Shown one piece after another: positions 23,165 to 31,151 of a DNA stretch of 31,420 bases. The notes beneath the pieces are model-generated. The model made no database searches. It saw only the letters and a list, made by a program, of their open reading frames with translations, and had not been told where the DNA came from. The DNA comes from Anaerolineales bacterium (GTDB lineage: Bacteria; Chloroflexota; Anaerolineae; Anaerolineales; JABWBV01), in assembly GCA_027019845.1 (NCBI GenBank), contig JALUWE010000435.1, positions 1 to 31,420 of the forward strand, written 5' to 3'. Both the position numbers and the translations under genes were made by a program. How positions within the stretch are numbered: the first letter of the stretch is position 1; each line of letters begins with the position of its first letter.

Positions 23165-26100
23165 ATGGCCAGAATCACTCGTCGAGACTTCATCAAACTT
23201 TCCGGGCTTGCGGCCCTGGGGGTTGCCGCATCCCAGTTGCGCTTCCTGACCCTTGATCCTGTGGATGTGAAAAATCCGCTGGCTGCTTACCCGGATCGCG
23301 GCTGGGAGGCCATTTACCGCAACCAGTACAGCTACGACTCATCTTTTACCTACGTATGCTCCCCGAACGATACACACGCCTGCCGCCTGCGCGCCTTCGT
23401 GCGAAACGGCATCATTCTCCGTTCGGAGACAAACTACGACGTGGACAGTTACAGCGATCTGTATGGCAATAAGGCCACTGCCCACTGGCATCCGCGCGGC
23501 TGCAAGAAAGGACAGACCTTTCACCGCCGCGTGTACGGCCCCCATCGCTTGAAAGGCCCATTGATGCGCAAGGGCTGGAAGGAATGGGCAGACGACGGCT
23601 TCCCATACCTCGACGCTGCCAACCGGGAAAAATATAAATTCACCGCCCGCGGGGACGATGAAATGCTGCCGGTTTCCTGGGAGGAGGCCTACGATTACAT
23701 CGCCCGCGGGATGATCGCCATCGCCAGGCATTATTCCGGCGAGGAAGGGGCGGAACGCCTGCGCGCGGACGGCTACCCCGAGGAGATGATTGCCGAAATG
23801 CGCGCTGCCGGAACGCGCACCTTCAAGTGCCGTGGGGGGATGGGGCTGCTGGGCGTGATCGGGAAATACGGCATGTACCGGTTTGCCAACACGCTTGCCC
23901 TGCTGGACACACACGTCCGCGGCGTAGGCCCCGACGAAGCCCTCGGCGGCCGGAACTGGTCCAACTACACCTGGCACGGCGATCAGGCCCCCGGACACCC
24001 GTTTGCCACCGGGTTACAGACATCCGACTGCGACTTCAACGATCTGCGAAACACCCGGCTGCACATCCAGTGCGGCAAAAACCTGGTCGAGAACAAGATG
24101 GCTGAATCCCACTTCTTTATCGAGACCATGGAACGGGGCGCCAAAATCGTCACCATCACACCGGAGTATTCGCCGCCAGCCACGAAGGCCGATACATGGA
24201 TCCCCATCCGGCCTTCTACCGATACCGCGCTCTTCCTGGGAATCACCAAATGGCTGATGGACAACAATCGCTACGATGAAGCCTTTGTCAAGCAGTTCAC
24301 CGATTTCCCCCTGGTTATCCGGCTGGACACCCTCAAACGCCTCCGCGCCCATGAACTCTTCCCCGACTACCAGCCCGGCCTGGACCCCGAGGGCCCCAGT
24401 TTTCGGCTCCAGGGATTGACCCAGGAGCAGTACGAAAAACTCGGCGATTATGTGGTCTTCGATCAGAACAGCGGAGAACTCCAACCCATCACCCGCGATG
24501 ATGTCGGGCAGGTGATGCTCTCCAAAGGGATCGAGCCGGCCCTGAGGTGGTCGGGAACGCTCACGCTGGCAGATGGCAGTGAAGTGGAAGCCATGACGCT
24601 GTGGAGCATGTATGAAGAACACTTGCAGGAGTACGACCTCGACACGGTGGCCGAGATCACTCACGCGCCGAAAAACCTGATCGAAGAGCTGGCCGAGGAT
24701 ATCGCCACTATCAAACCGGTTGCCATCCACATCGGGGAAGGCATCAACCACTGGTTCCACGCCACGCTCGCCAACCGTGCCCAGTTTTTGCCACTGATGT
24801 TGACCGGGAATCTGGGGAAACCCGGTGCGGGTTGTTACACCTGGGCAGGCAACTACAAGGCCGCGCTCTTCCAGGCATCCCCGGAGAGCGGCCCGGGCTT
24901 CAAAGGCTGGATTGCCGAAGACCCCTTCAACCCGACCCTGGACGAAAACGTTGACGGCAAAGAAATTAAAGTCCGCGGTTATACCAAGGACGAAGAACCG
25001 GCTTACTGGAACCATGGGGACCGCCCTCTGATTGTAGAAACCCCCAAATATGGCCGCAAAGTTTTTACCGGCCAAACCCACATGCCTACCCCCACCAAAG
25101 TCATCTTCCACTCGAACGTCAACCTGCTCAACAACGCCAAACACCACTACGACATGATCAAGAACGTCAATCCGTTGATAGACCTGATCATAGCGGTTGA
25201 TATCGAAATGAACGCCAGTGTGGAATACGCGGATTTCGGCCTGGCCGCCAATTCCTGGGCAGAGTTCACCGTGCCTGAAATCACGGCATCCTGTTCCAAC
25301 CCCTTCCTGCAAATCTGGAAAGGTGGCATCCCGCCCATTTACGACACTCGCGACGACCTGATGATCCTGGCGGAGCTTGCCGCCAAAATGGGTGAAATCC
25401 TGGAGGACACGCGTTTTCACGATTACTGGAAATTTGCGCTGGAAGGCAAGCCTGAAGTGTATATCCAACGCCTGTTAGATGCCTCACTTCCAACCCGCGG
25501 CTACAAATACGAGGATATCATGGCAGGCAAGTACGGCGAACCCGGCGCGGCCCTGATGCTCTTTCGGACGTACCCCCGCATTCCTTTCTGGGAGCAACTC
25601 AACGACAATGTGCCCTTCTACACCGACTGCGGACGGCTGGCTGCCTACTGTGACATCCCCGAAGCTATCGAATACGGCGAGAACATGATCACCCACCGGG
25701 AAGGGCCGGAGGCGACACCCTACCTGCCCAATGTCATCGTCACCAGCAGCCGTTTTGTGCGCCCGGACGATTACGGCATCCCCGAGGAGGCCATGGGATG
25801 GGATGAGCGCACCGTGCGCAACATCGCAAAACCCTGGAGTGAAGTGAAAAACACCATCAACCCGCTTTGGGCACAGGGATTCCAGTTCTATTGCCTGACC
25901 CCCAAAACCCGCCACCGCGTCCACTCCTCCTGGAGCACCGTGGACTGGACAATCTTGCTGGACAGCAACTTCGGCGACCCCTACCGCATGGACAAACGCC
26001 TGCCCGGCGTGGGCGACCACCAGCTTCACATGAACCCGCAGGCCGCAAAAGACCTGGGGATCGAAGATGGCGATTACGTTTACGTAGACGCCAACCCGGC

Positions 26101-26617
26101 AGACAGACCCTACCGCGGCTGGCGCGAGGACGACCCATTCTATAAAGTCGCCCGCCTGATGTTGCGCGTCAAATACAACCCGGCATATCCCTACAACGTC
26201 ATTATGCTCAAGCATGGCCCCTTCATGGCCACTGAAAAGTCGGTGCGCGCACACGAAACCCGCCCGGACGGGCTGGCCCGATCCGAAGGAACCGGCTACC
26301 AGGCCAACCTGCGGTACGGCTCCCAGCAATCGCTCACCCGCGACTGGTCCATGCCCATGCACCAAACCGACACGCTCTTCCACAAGAAGAAGATCGCCAT
26401 GGCCTTCATGTTCGGCGGAGAGGCCGACAACCACGCCCTCAACACCGTCCCCAAAGAGACGCTGGTGCGGGTGGTCAAGGCCGAGGACGGCGGGTTGAAC
26501 GGTCAGGGGAAATGGGAGCCTGTGAAAACCGGCTTCACACCCGCGCATGAAAACGAATTTTTCGAAAAGTACCTCACCGGAAAAGTCGTGGTGGTGCAGG
26601 GTGAAAACAATGGATGA
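23165..26617 (+). CDS. Tat-exported molybdopterin oxidoreductase, nitrate reductase/nitrite oxidoreductase alpha type
   Basis: The 1150-residue catalytic subunit belongs to the type II DMSO-reductase family. The Tat signal 'TRRDFIKLSGLAALGVA' (R6-R7) sends it folded across the membrane. The FS0 iron-sulfur site reads C65-X3-D69-X3-C73-X39-C113, with Asp where NarG has its second ligand. 'TFHRRVYGPHRLKGPLMRKG' follows. D290 in 'SDCDFND' aligns with the Mo-coordinating Asp of NarG, followed by 'GKNLVENKMAESHFF'. The C-terminal cofactor-binding region includes 'RHRVHSSWSTVDW' and 'HMNPQAAKDLGIEDGDYVYV'. From memory, alpha subunits of Nitrospira and anammox nitrite oxidoreductases are close to this length, while NarG is near 1250. 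It may reduce nitrate or oxidise nitrite; other oxyanions are not excluded. Start: ATG with GGAG 8 bases upstream. Confidence 0.9.
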   Translation: MARITRRDFIKLSGLAALGVAASQLRFLTLDPVDVKNPLAAYPDRGWEAIYRNQYSYDSSFTYVCSPNDTHACRLRAFVRNGIILRSETNYDVDSYSDLYGNKATAHWHPRGCKKGQTFHRRVYGPHRLKGPLMRKGWKEWADDGFPYLDAANREKYKFTARGDDEMLPVSWEEAYDYIARGMIAIARHYSGEEGAERLRADGYPEEMIAEMRAAGTRTFKCRGGMGLLGVIGKYGMYRFANTLALLDTHVRGVGPDEALGGRNWSNYTWHGDQAPGHPFATGLQTSDCDFNDLRNTRLHIQCGKNLVENKMAESHFFIETMERGAKIVTITPEYSPPATKADTWIPIRPSTDTALFLGITKWLMDNNRYDEAFVKQFTDFPLVIRLDTLKRLRAHELFPDYQPGLDPEGPSFRLQGLTQEQYEKLGDYVVFDQNSGELQPITRDDVGQVMLSKGIEPALRWSGTLTLADGSEVEAMTLWSMYEEHLQEYDLDTVAEITHAPKNLIEELAEDIATIKPVAIHIGEGINHWFHATLANRAQFLPLMLTGNLGKPGAGCYTWAGNYKAALFQASPESGPGFKGWIAEDPFNPTLDENVDGKEIKVRGYTKDEEPAYWNHGDRPLIVETPKYGRKVFTGQTHMPTPTKVIFHSNVNLLNNAKHHYDMIKNVNPLIDLIIAVDIEMNASVEYADFGLAANSWAEFTVPEITASCSNPFLQIWKGGIPPIYDTRDDLMILAELAAKMGEILEDTRFHDYWKFALEGKPEVYIQRLLDASLPTRGYKYEDIMAGKYGEPGAALMLFRTYPRIPFWEQLNDNVPFYTDCGRLAAYCDIPEAIEYGENMITHREGPEATPYLPNVIVTSSRFVRPDDYGIPEEAMGWDERTVRNIAKPWSEVKNTINPLWAQGFQFYCLTPKTRHRVHSSWSTVDWTILLDSNFGDPYRMDKRLPGVGDHQLHMNPQAAKDLGIEDGDYVYVDANPADRPYRGWREDDPFYKVARLMLRVKYNPAYPYNVIMLKHGPFMATEKSVRAHETRPDGLARSEGTGYQANLRYGSQQSLTRDWSMPMHQTDTLFHKKKIAMAFMFGGEADNHALNTVPKETLVRVVKAEDGGLNGQGKWEPVKTGFTPAHENEFFEKYLTGKVVVVQGENNG

Positions 26618-26804
26618 GACGCAATCCTGTTTCATTTGCAAGCGCGACCAGCGCGAGATACCGGTCACAATGTGGCAATTTCAGGAACGGCAGCTTGGGG
26701 TGTGTTGTGAATGTATGCCCAAAATGATTCACAAATGGCCTCAAGTGGTCGCACGCTACCTGAATTTGCCGGATGACCCCTCCCCCTCGCCCTCAGGAGA
26801 GTGA
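26610..26804 (+). CDS. Small Cys4 (zinc-ribbon-like) protein
   Basis: This 64-residue protein starts inside the end of the catalytic-subunit gene (8-base overlap) and ends 1 base before the next ATG. Two Cys pairs, C7-X2-C10 and C32-X2-C35 (with an extra C33), are spaced as in zinc ribbons or small rubredoxin-like knuckles. The middle segment 'IPVTMWQFQERQLGVCC' is aromatic, and the tail is Pro/Ser-rich. I recognise no named family. Its tight position between the alpha and beta genes suggests a role in assembly, metal handling or regulation of the enzyme. It has no signal peptide, so it should stay in the cytoplasm. Confidence 0.7.
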   Translation: MDETQSCFICKRDQREIPVTMWQFQERQLGVCCECMPKMIHKWPQVVARYLNLPDDPSPSPSGE

Positions 26805-26805
26805 A

Positions 26806-27063
26806 ATGGCTGAAAAACGATTCGAAGACGATGATCCCATGGAACTGGTGGGGATGGTCATGCCAGGAGAACCCGGGCAACTGGAAGCCATGGCCGAGGC
26901 GCTTGTGGATGAGTATGCCCGCCTGGGGTGGGACGAAAAGCGGATACTCACCCTTTTTGTCAACCCGTTTTTCCTGGCAACGCACCGCATTTACCGGCAA
27001 AAGGGCGAGGCATATGTCCGGGAACTGATCAGCAAAACCTGCGCGAAATGGCGCGTCGATTGA
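26806..27063 (+). CDS. Small helical protein between alpha and beta subunit genes
   Basis: This 85-residue protein starts at the ATG preceded by AGGAG with ideal spacing; a longer in-frame start at 26773 would run through the end of the previous gene. It has an acidic N-terminus ('EKRFEDDDPMELVGMVMPGE') and then a helical part, 'LEAMAEALVDEYARLGWDEK' and 'ILTLFVNPFFLATHRIYRQ'. There is no signal peptide, membrane helix or metal motif. I have seen similar 'LF-NPF---H-IYR-GE' patterns in unnamed proteins near molybdenum-enzyme operons, but I cannot cite a function. Co-translation with its neighbours suggests a maturation or complex-specific role. Confidence 0.72.
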   Translation: MAEKRFEDDDPMELVGMVMPGEPGQLEAMAEALVDEYARLGWDEKRILTLFVNPFFLATHRIYRQKGEAYVRELISKTCAKWRVD

Positions 27064-27077
27064 ACAAGGAGACTGAC

Positions 27078-28346
27078 ATGGCAGAAGTCTATAACTGGCA
27101 TCTTGGCCGGAAAATGGAATACGTCTTTGAGGAGGCGCATCCCGAAAGACAATTCGTCGCCATCTTCAATATCAACCGCTGCATAGGCTGCCAGACCTGC
27201 ACCGGCGCGTGCAAAGCCACATGGACGTTCTCCAAAGGCCAGGAATACATGTGGTGGAACAATGTCGAGAGCAAACCCTATGGCAGCTACCCGAAATACT
27301 GGGATGTGAAAATCCTCCAAAAACTGGACGAAGCCCACCAGACTGTCGGAAAAACGCCTGCGTGGGACCCCTCCCAGAACGGGGACCAGGCGCCCTACGG
27401 CACGTATACCGGCATGACCATCACAGAAGCAGCCACCGCGCTGAACACAGGCGAACAGGCGCTCGGGTACCTGCCGCCGGATAACGAGTGGAGCGGCCCG
27501 AACTTCTACGAAGACACCGCCACAAGCTACCAGGGCGGCAGGCTGGGTATCAGCACCGAAGGCGCGAAGCTACCGGTTCACCAGACCTGGTTCTTTTACC
27601 TCCAGCGCATCTGCAATCACTGCACCTACCCGGCCTGTGTTGCTGCCTGTCCGCGCAAGGCGATCTACAAACGGCCGGAGGACGGCATCGTGCTGATCGA
27701 TCAGAGCCGCTGCCGGGGATACCGGAAATGCGTGGAACAGTGCCCCTACAAAAAGTCCATGTACCGGGGAACGACGCGCACCAGCGAAAAATGTGTGGCC
27801 TGCTACCCGCGCGTGGAGGGCAACGATCCGCTCAGCGATGGCGTCCCGATGGAGACCCGCTGTATGGCCGTCTGTCCGGGCAAAATCCGGCTGAACGGGT
27901 TGGTGAATATCGCTGAAGATGGCACCTGGGTGGAGGATTTACAAAACCCGCTCTACTACCTGATCCGCGAGGAGAAGGTCGCGCTCCCGCTCTACCCGCA
28001 ATTCGGCACCGAACCCAACATCTACTACATCCCCCCGCGCTGGGCCCCGCGCCCATACCTGCGACAGATGTTTGGCCCGGGCGTGGATCAGGCCATCGAG
28101 CGGTATACCGCGCCTTCACGGACCCTGCTGGCGCTCATGCAGCTCTTCCGCGCTTCCCAGAAGATGGTCTTCCGGTTCGAAATCGAAGAAGGCCCGCTGG
28201 TCCGCGAGGCCGAAATCAATGGCAGGCCGTGGCAGATGTATGATGACACGGTTATCGGCTTCGACGCCAAAGGAAACGAAATCGTCCGGTTGAGCGTGGT
28301 CGAACCCTTGCACGAACGGCCCAAGGAGCGTTTGAACTCAATCTAG
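27078..28346 (+). CDS. Four-cluster iron-sulfur subunit, NarH/NxrB type
   Basis: The protein has 422 residues from the ATG at 27078, which has AAGGAG 6 bases upstream; the frame stays open further upstream but overlaps the previous gene. Cys groups are C35-X2-C38-X2-C41-X3-C45; C179-X2-C182-X4-C187-X3-C191; C212-X5-C218-X3-C222 with Y215 in the position where NarH has Trp (so probably a 3Fe-4S site); and C239-X2-C242-X19-C262-X3-C266. 'CRGYRKCVEQCPYKK' and 'SEKCVACYPRVEG' are hallmarks of NarH-like beta subunits. It carries electrons between the Mo subunit and the haem subunit. It lacks a signal and is probably exported together with the Tat-targeted alpha subunit. From memory, NarH is near 510 residues and NxrB of the Nitrospira/anammox type is near 410-430, so the length favours the latter group. 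Confidence 0.93.
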   Translation: MAEVYNWHLGRKMEYVFEEAHPERQFVAIFNINRCIGCQTCTGACKATWTFSKGQEYMWWNNVESKPYGSYPKYWDVKILQKLDEAHQTVGKTPAWDPSQNGDQAPYGTYTGMTITEAATALNTGEQALGYLPPDNEWSGPNFYEDTATSYQGGRLGISTEGAKLPVHQTWFFYLQRICNHCTYPACVAACPRKAIYKRPEDGIVLIDQSRCRGYRKCVEQCPYKKSMYRGTTRTSEKCVACYPRVEGNDPLSDGVPMETRCMAVCPGKIRLNGLVNIAEDGTWVEDLQNPLYYLIREEKVALPLYPQFGTEPNIYYIPPRWAPRPYLRQMFGPGVDQAIERYTAPSRTLLALMQLFRASQKMVFRFEIEEGPLVREAEINGRPWQMYDDTVIGFDAKGNEIVRLSVVEPLHERPKERLNSI

Positions 28347-28383
28347 CCCGAACACTGAATCCCGAACCACCGGAGAACCCCCT

Positions 28384-29085
28384 ATGAACATCGAAATCCC
28401 CATCCGCCGGGCGCAGTTGTACGGCTTTTTGACCGATGTGTTCCTGTACCCCTCCGAAAACTGGTTGGGCGACCTGCCCTATGTACAGCAAATCTCGCGC
28501 CAGTTGGCGATTGACTTTCCCCTTACCGCCGAAAGAGACCTGTCCCTCGAGCAGCTGCAAGCAGCCTACCGCAACACCTTCGGCGCAACCGGCTCTCTGT
28601 GTTACGAAACCGAATACGGGCTGCCGCACGAATACCGTATGAGCCAGGAGTTGGCAGACATCGCCGGATTTTACAACGCCTTTGGCTTTACTCCCGGCGG
28701 CGTTGTCCGCGAACGGCCTGACCACATCGCGGTCGAACTCGAATTCATGCACGTACTTTCGCTCAAAGAGGCGTATGCCGCACAAAGGGACATCCAGGAG
28801 CACATAGAAGTCTGCCAGCAGGCGCAGAGGAAGTTCCTGTCCGAACACCTGGGGAAATGGATTCACCTGTTCGCCAGAGCGCTGGAGCAGCAGGGAAGCT
28901 GGCCGTACCCGCCGCTGGCAGCCGGCGCACATCTCCTCGTCCAGGAACATTCCCGGCATCTGGGCATCCAACTGGCCCCCCTGGACATCCCGGACCTCCA
29001 GCCCACTCCCTTTGACCCCAACTTTTCCTGCGCAGCGTGCGAATGCGCTCCGCCCCCCGGAATCGATATGGAGGCAATCGAATGA
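28384..29085 (+). CDS. TorD/DmsD-family chaperone for the molybdoenzyme
   Basis: The 233-residue all-helical protein opens with 'RRAQLYGFLTDVFLYPSENWL', the usual TorD-family start. It has 'LQAAYRNTFGATGSLCYETEYG' and the characteristic 'HIAVELEFMHVLSLKEAYA' segment. Such chaperones bind the Tat signal and apo-enzyme, help insert the bis-MGD cofactor and prevent premature export. The C-terminal tail carries a Cys cluster ('FSCAACECAPPPG') that could bind metal, which is less common. A GGAG sits upstream of the ATG. The stop overlaps the start of the gamma-subunit gene (ATGA), consistent with one transcript. Confidence 0.9.
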   Translation: MNIEIPIRRAQLYGFLTDVFLYPSENWLGDLPYVQQISRQLAIDFPLTAERDLSLEQLQAAYRNTFGATGSLCYETEYGLPHEYRMSQELADIAGFYNAFGFTPGGVVRERPDHIAVELEFMHVLSLKEAYAAQRDIQEHIEVCQQAQRKFLSEHLGKWIHLFARALEQQGSWPYPPLAAGAHLLVQEHSRHLGIQLAPLDIPDLQPTPFDPNFSCAACECAPPPGIDMEAIE

Positions 29086-30122
29086 TCAAACGAACCCACC
29101 TTTTGTTGATTTTTTCTCTCTTGATCGCCGGTTTCCTGACTTTTTACAAAATTCCAGTAGCCAGCTCGCAGGGCGTCACGGTACGGGCCGCGCTGGTGGA
29201 GGGAGAATTGCCCTTACAAGACCCTGGCGCTGAGCTGTGGTTGGAAAGCAGTGCCGTTCAGGTTCCGTTGAGTGCTCAAAATGTCGCCAAACCCTACCTG
29301 ACGGGTGTTGGAGATCGCACCATGACCGTGCGCGCCCTGCACAACCAGACTCAAATCGCCATTCTGGTTGAATGGGAAGACGCCACCCAAAACGACCAGA
29401 TGGTGCGGGTGCAGGATTTTCGCGACGCGGTCGCGGTTCAGTTCCCCCTGGTGGAGGGGCAGCCGTTTTTCTGCATGGGTCAGCAGGGCGGAAATGTGAA
29501 CATCTGGCATTGGAAAGCGGACTGGCAGGCCGATCTCGTCGCCCGCCAGGACGTGGACACCGTCTACCCGAACATGTCCGTCGATGAATACACCTTTGCC
29601 GATCCCGAGGCCGGGAAAAGCGCGGGTGTGGGCGATTACGAAGATGTGAACTATGTGCCTGCTCTGGCCGCGGGGAATCTGTTCGCCAGCCCGTCGTATA
29701 CATCGCCTGTGGAAGACCTGATCGCGGGCGGGTTTGGGACCATCACCTCCCAGCCGCAGGAGGGGCAAAATGTCCAGGGATACGGTGTCTGGCAGGAGGG
29801 GAAATGGCGGGTGATTTTCAGCCGCGAGCTTGCTTCGCCGGAAGAAACCGACATCAGTTTCAGCCCCGGACAGGTGTACCCAATGGCATTGGCGGTCTGG
29901 GATGGGGAGAATCAGGAGCGCAACGGCCAGAAGTCCACTTCTCAGTGGGTATCGTTGCAGCTCGAGGGGGAGAGCGCGCCCGCCGCGGTGACAACGCCCG
30001 CCGAACAACCGGCTACCGAGGGCGTGTCGGTGATCTTTTGGGTGATCACAGGGGTGCTGGTTCTGTTGGTAATTGTGGCGACAATCGTTTACTTCCGCCT
30101 GCCTGACGGAGACCAGACGTGA
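29082..30122 (+). CDS. Membrane-anchored haem b subunit, ethylbenzene-dehydrogenase gamma type
   Basis: The protein has 346 residues from the ATG overlapping the chaperone stop; a longer frame would extend into that gene. An N-terminal signal helix ('LLLIFSLLIAGFLTFY') is followed by a beta-rich domain of the EB_dh haem-binding family. M132 in 'PFFCMGQQGG' and K241 in 'WQEGKWRVIFSREL' sit where EbdC has its axial Met and Lys haem b ligands. A Thr/Pro/Ala linker and one C-terminal helix ('VIFWVITGVLVLLVIVATIVY') then anchor it in the membrane. Most gamma subunits of soluble type II enzymes lack this anchor. It should pass electrons between the beta subunit and a cytochrome or the next membrane protein on the outer face of the membrane. 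Confidence 0.87.
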   Translation: MIKRTHLLLIFSLLIAGFLTFYKIPVASSQGVTVRAALVEGELPLQDPGAELWLESSAVQVPLSAQNVAKPYLTGVGDRTMTVRALHNQTQIAILVEWEDATQNDQMVRVQDFRDAVAVQFPLVEGQPFFCMGQQGGNVNIWHWKADWQADLVARQDVDTVYPNMSVDEYTFADPEAGKSAGVGDYEDVNYVPALAAGNLFASPSYTSPVEDLIAGGFGTITSQPQEGQNVQGYGVWQEGKWRVIFSRELASPEETDISFSPGQVYPMALAVWDGENQERNGQKSTSQWVSLQLEGESAPAAVTTPAEQPATEGVSVIFWVITGVLVLLVIVATIVYFRLPDGDQT

Positions 30123-30997
30123 TCCACAGTCCGTACGTTCGCTGGCTGGGAATGGCGGCATTGGCCGATTGGCTGATCACCCGCACGCTATCTCGCGCTG
30201 GCATTTTTATCCCCAAAACCCCGATATTCATCCGCATCTATCAGGCGTTGACGCAGGCAGGGCTGTTCGCCAGCACCCTGGGGGGGGTGCTGGCATTGGG
30301 GTTTGTAGGCGTGCTGGTCTGGAGGGGGTGGCAATTGCGGGGATGGCAGTTGCTGTCCGGGTTGTTGGCCCTGCTTGCCGGGCTGAGCATCCTTTTCCTG
30401 GTCATCCCCCCGGGAGGGTGGCCGTTGTTGCTGGCGCATCTGGCGTTGTTGGGAATTGTGGCCGGGCTTGGCGTGCGTGCTGTGAAAACCCATCCCGCGC
30501 TGAGCGTTCCGGTGCTGGCGTATTTGTTGGGCGGGCTGTACCAGACGCTTCCCGGCCTCTATGAGTTCGCCGGGTGGGTTGGCCCGCCTTCAGCTTCAAC
30601 GGTATTGTTCAACGCGGGTGAATTGTTGGTGGTAGCAAGCGGGCTGGCGTTCTGGTGGATGTGGGGCCGGGGTGCCCCGGCAAGCGTCTGGGTTTGGGCA
30701 GCCGTGCCGGCAGTGTTGCTGTCGGGCCTGGTTTTGTCTGCGCCGTCGATGGCTGGGATCATGACGATCTGGTCCACCGGCCTGACGTTGTATCTGCCCT
30801 GGCCGGTTTATCTGCTCAGCCTGTGGCTGGTTGGCGTTACGGTAATTTATGCTTTTCGTAATGGAACTCCGGACATCGGCTGGGCGGTCTTGTTCATGAT
30901 CGCTGGGGGATATGCCCCACAATTGAGCACGCAGATTTTTTACGGGTTGATCGGGTTGTGGCTGGTTGTGGGATTCCCTGGGTTTTCCCGCCCTTAA
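30119..30997 (+). CDS. Eight-TM protein of unknown function, last gene of the oxidoreductase operon
   Basis: The 292-residue protein is almost entirely hydrophobic, with about eight membrane helices. It starts at a GTG overlapping the gamma-subunit stop by 4 bases (GTGA). Short polar elements include 'ALADWLITRTLSRAGIFIPK' at the N-terminus and 'NAGELLVVASGLAF' in the middle. Few His residues are present (for example in 'LLLAHLALLG' and 'VKTHPAL'), so I cannot show a di-haem cytochrome b like NarI. It might be a quinone-linked or haem-bearing electron partner, or an assembly factor. The context fits a membrane partner of the enzyme. No family is recognised. Confidence 0.78.
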   Translation: MIHSPYVRWLGMAALADWLITRTLSRAGIFIPKTPIFIRIYQALTQAGLFASTLGGVLALGFVGVLVWRGWQLRGWQLLSGLLALLAGLSILFLVIPPGGWPLLLAHLALLGIVAGLGVRAVKTHPALSVPVLAYLLGGLYQTLPGLYEFAGWVGPPSASTVLFNAGELLVVASGLAFWWMWGRGAPASVWVWAAVPAVLLSGLVLSAPSMAGIMTIWSTGLTLYLPWPVYLLSLWLVGVTVIYAFRNGTPDIGWAVLFMIAGGYAPQLSTQIFYGLIGLWLVVGFPGFSRP

Positions 30998-31144
30998 CCA
31001 ATCAGTGCATGGCTCAGGGCCGTTGGCCGAGATTCTTCGCTCCCCGTCCCCCGTCCCGATCTTGGGGCGACCGGCCGGTCGCCCCGACCTCCAAATAGCC
31101 CCGCGTTGTCCCGATATCCATCCAGCGCGTCGGATACCCAGGGT
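30998..31144. repeat. Intergenic repeats with a perfect 22-bp palindrome at 31064-31085
   Basis: After the last gene of the operon the sequence carries a partial REP-like motif (GATTCTTCGCT near 31031) and a perfect 22-bp palindrome with arms GGGGCGACCGG / CCGGTCGCCCC. Its core is nearly the same as the centre of the nested palindrome at 18104-18133, and both are followed by GACCTC. It could stop transcription as a hairpin, but no T-run follows. No gene is seen. Confidence 0.7.
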
Positions 31145-31151
31145 TCATTGA

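Noticed and set aside
24014..25468. Long minus-strand open frame (about 484 codons) opposite the catalytic subunit gene
   Set aside because: It is antisense to a gene with clear motifs. High G+C third positions create long open antisense frames. It shows no family motif and no ribosome-binding site.
25484..26668. Second long minus-strand frame (about 394 codons) opposite the end of the catalytic subunit gene
   Set aside because: Same reasoning: an antisense shadow of a high-G+C gene with low-complexity V/G/H-rich translation.
26928..27077. Upstream extension of the iron-sulfur subunit
   Set aside because: The frame is open but overlaps the 85-residue gene, and an ideal Shine-Dalgarno sequence precedes the ATG at 27078.
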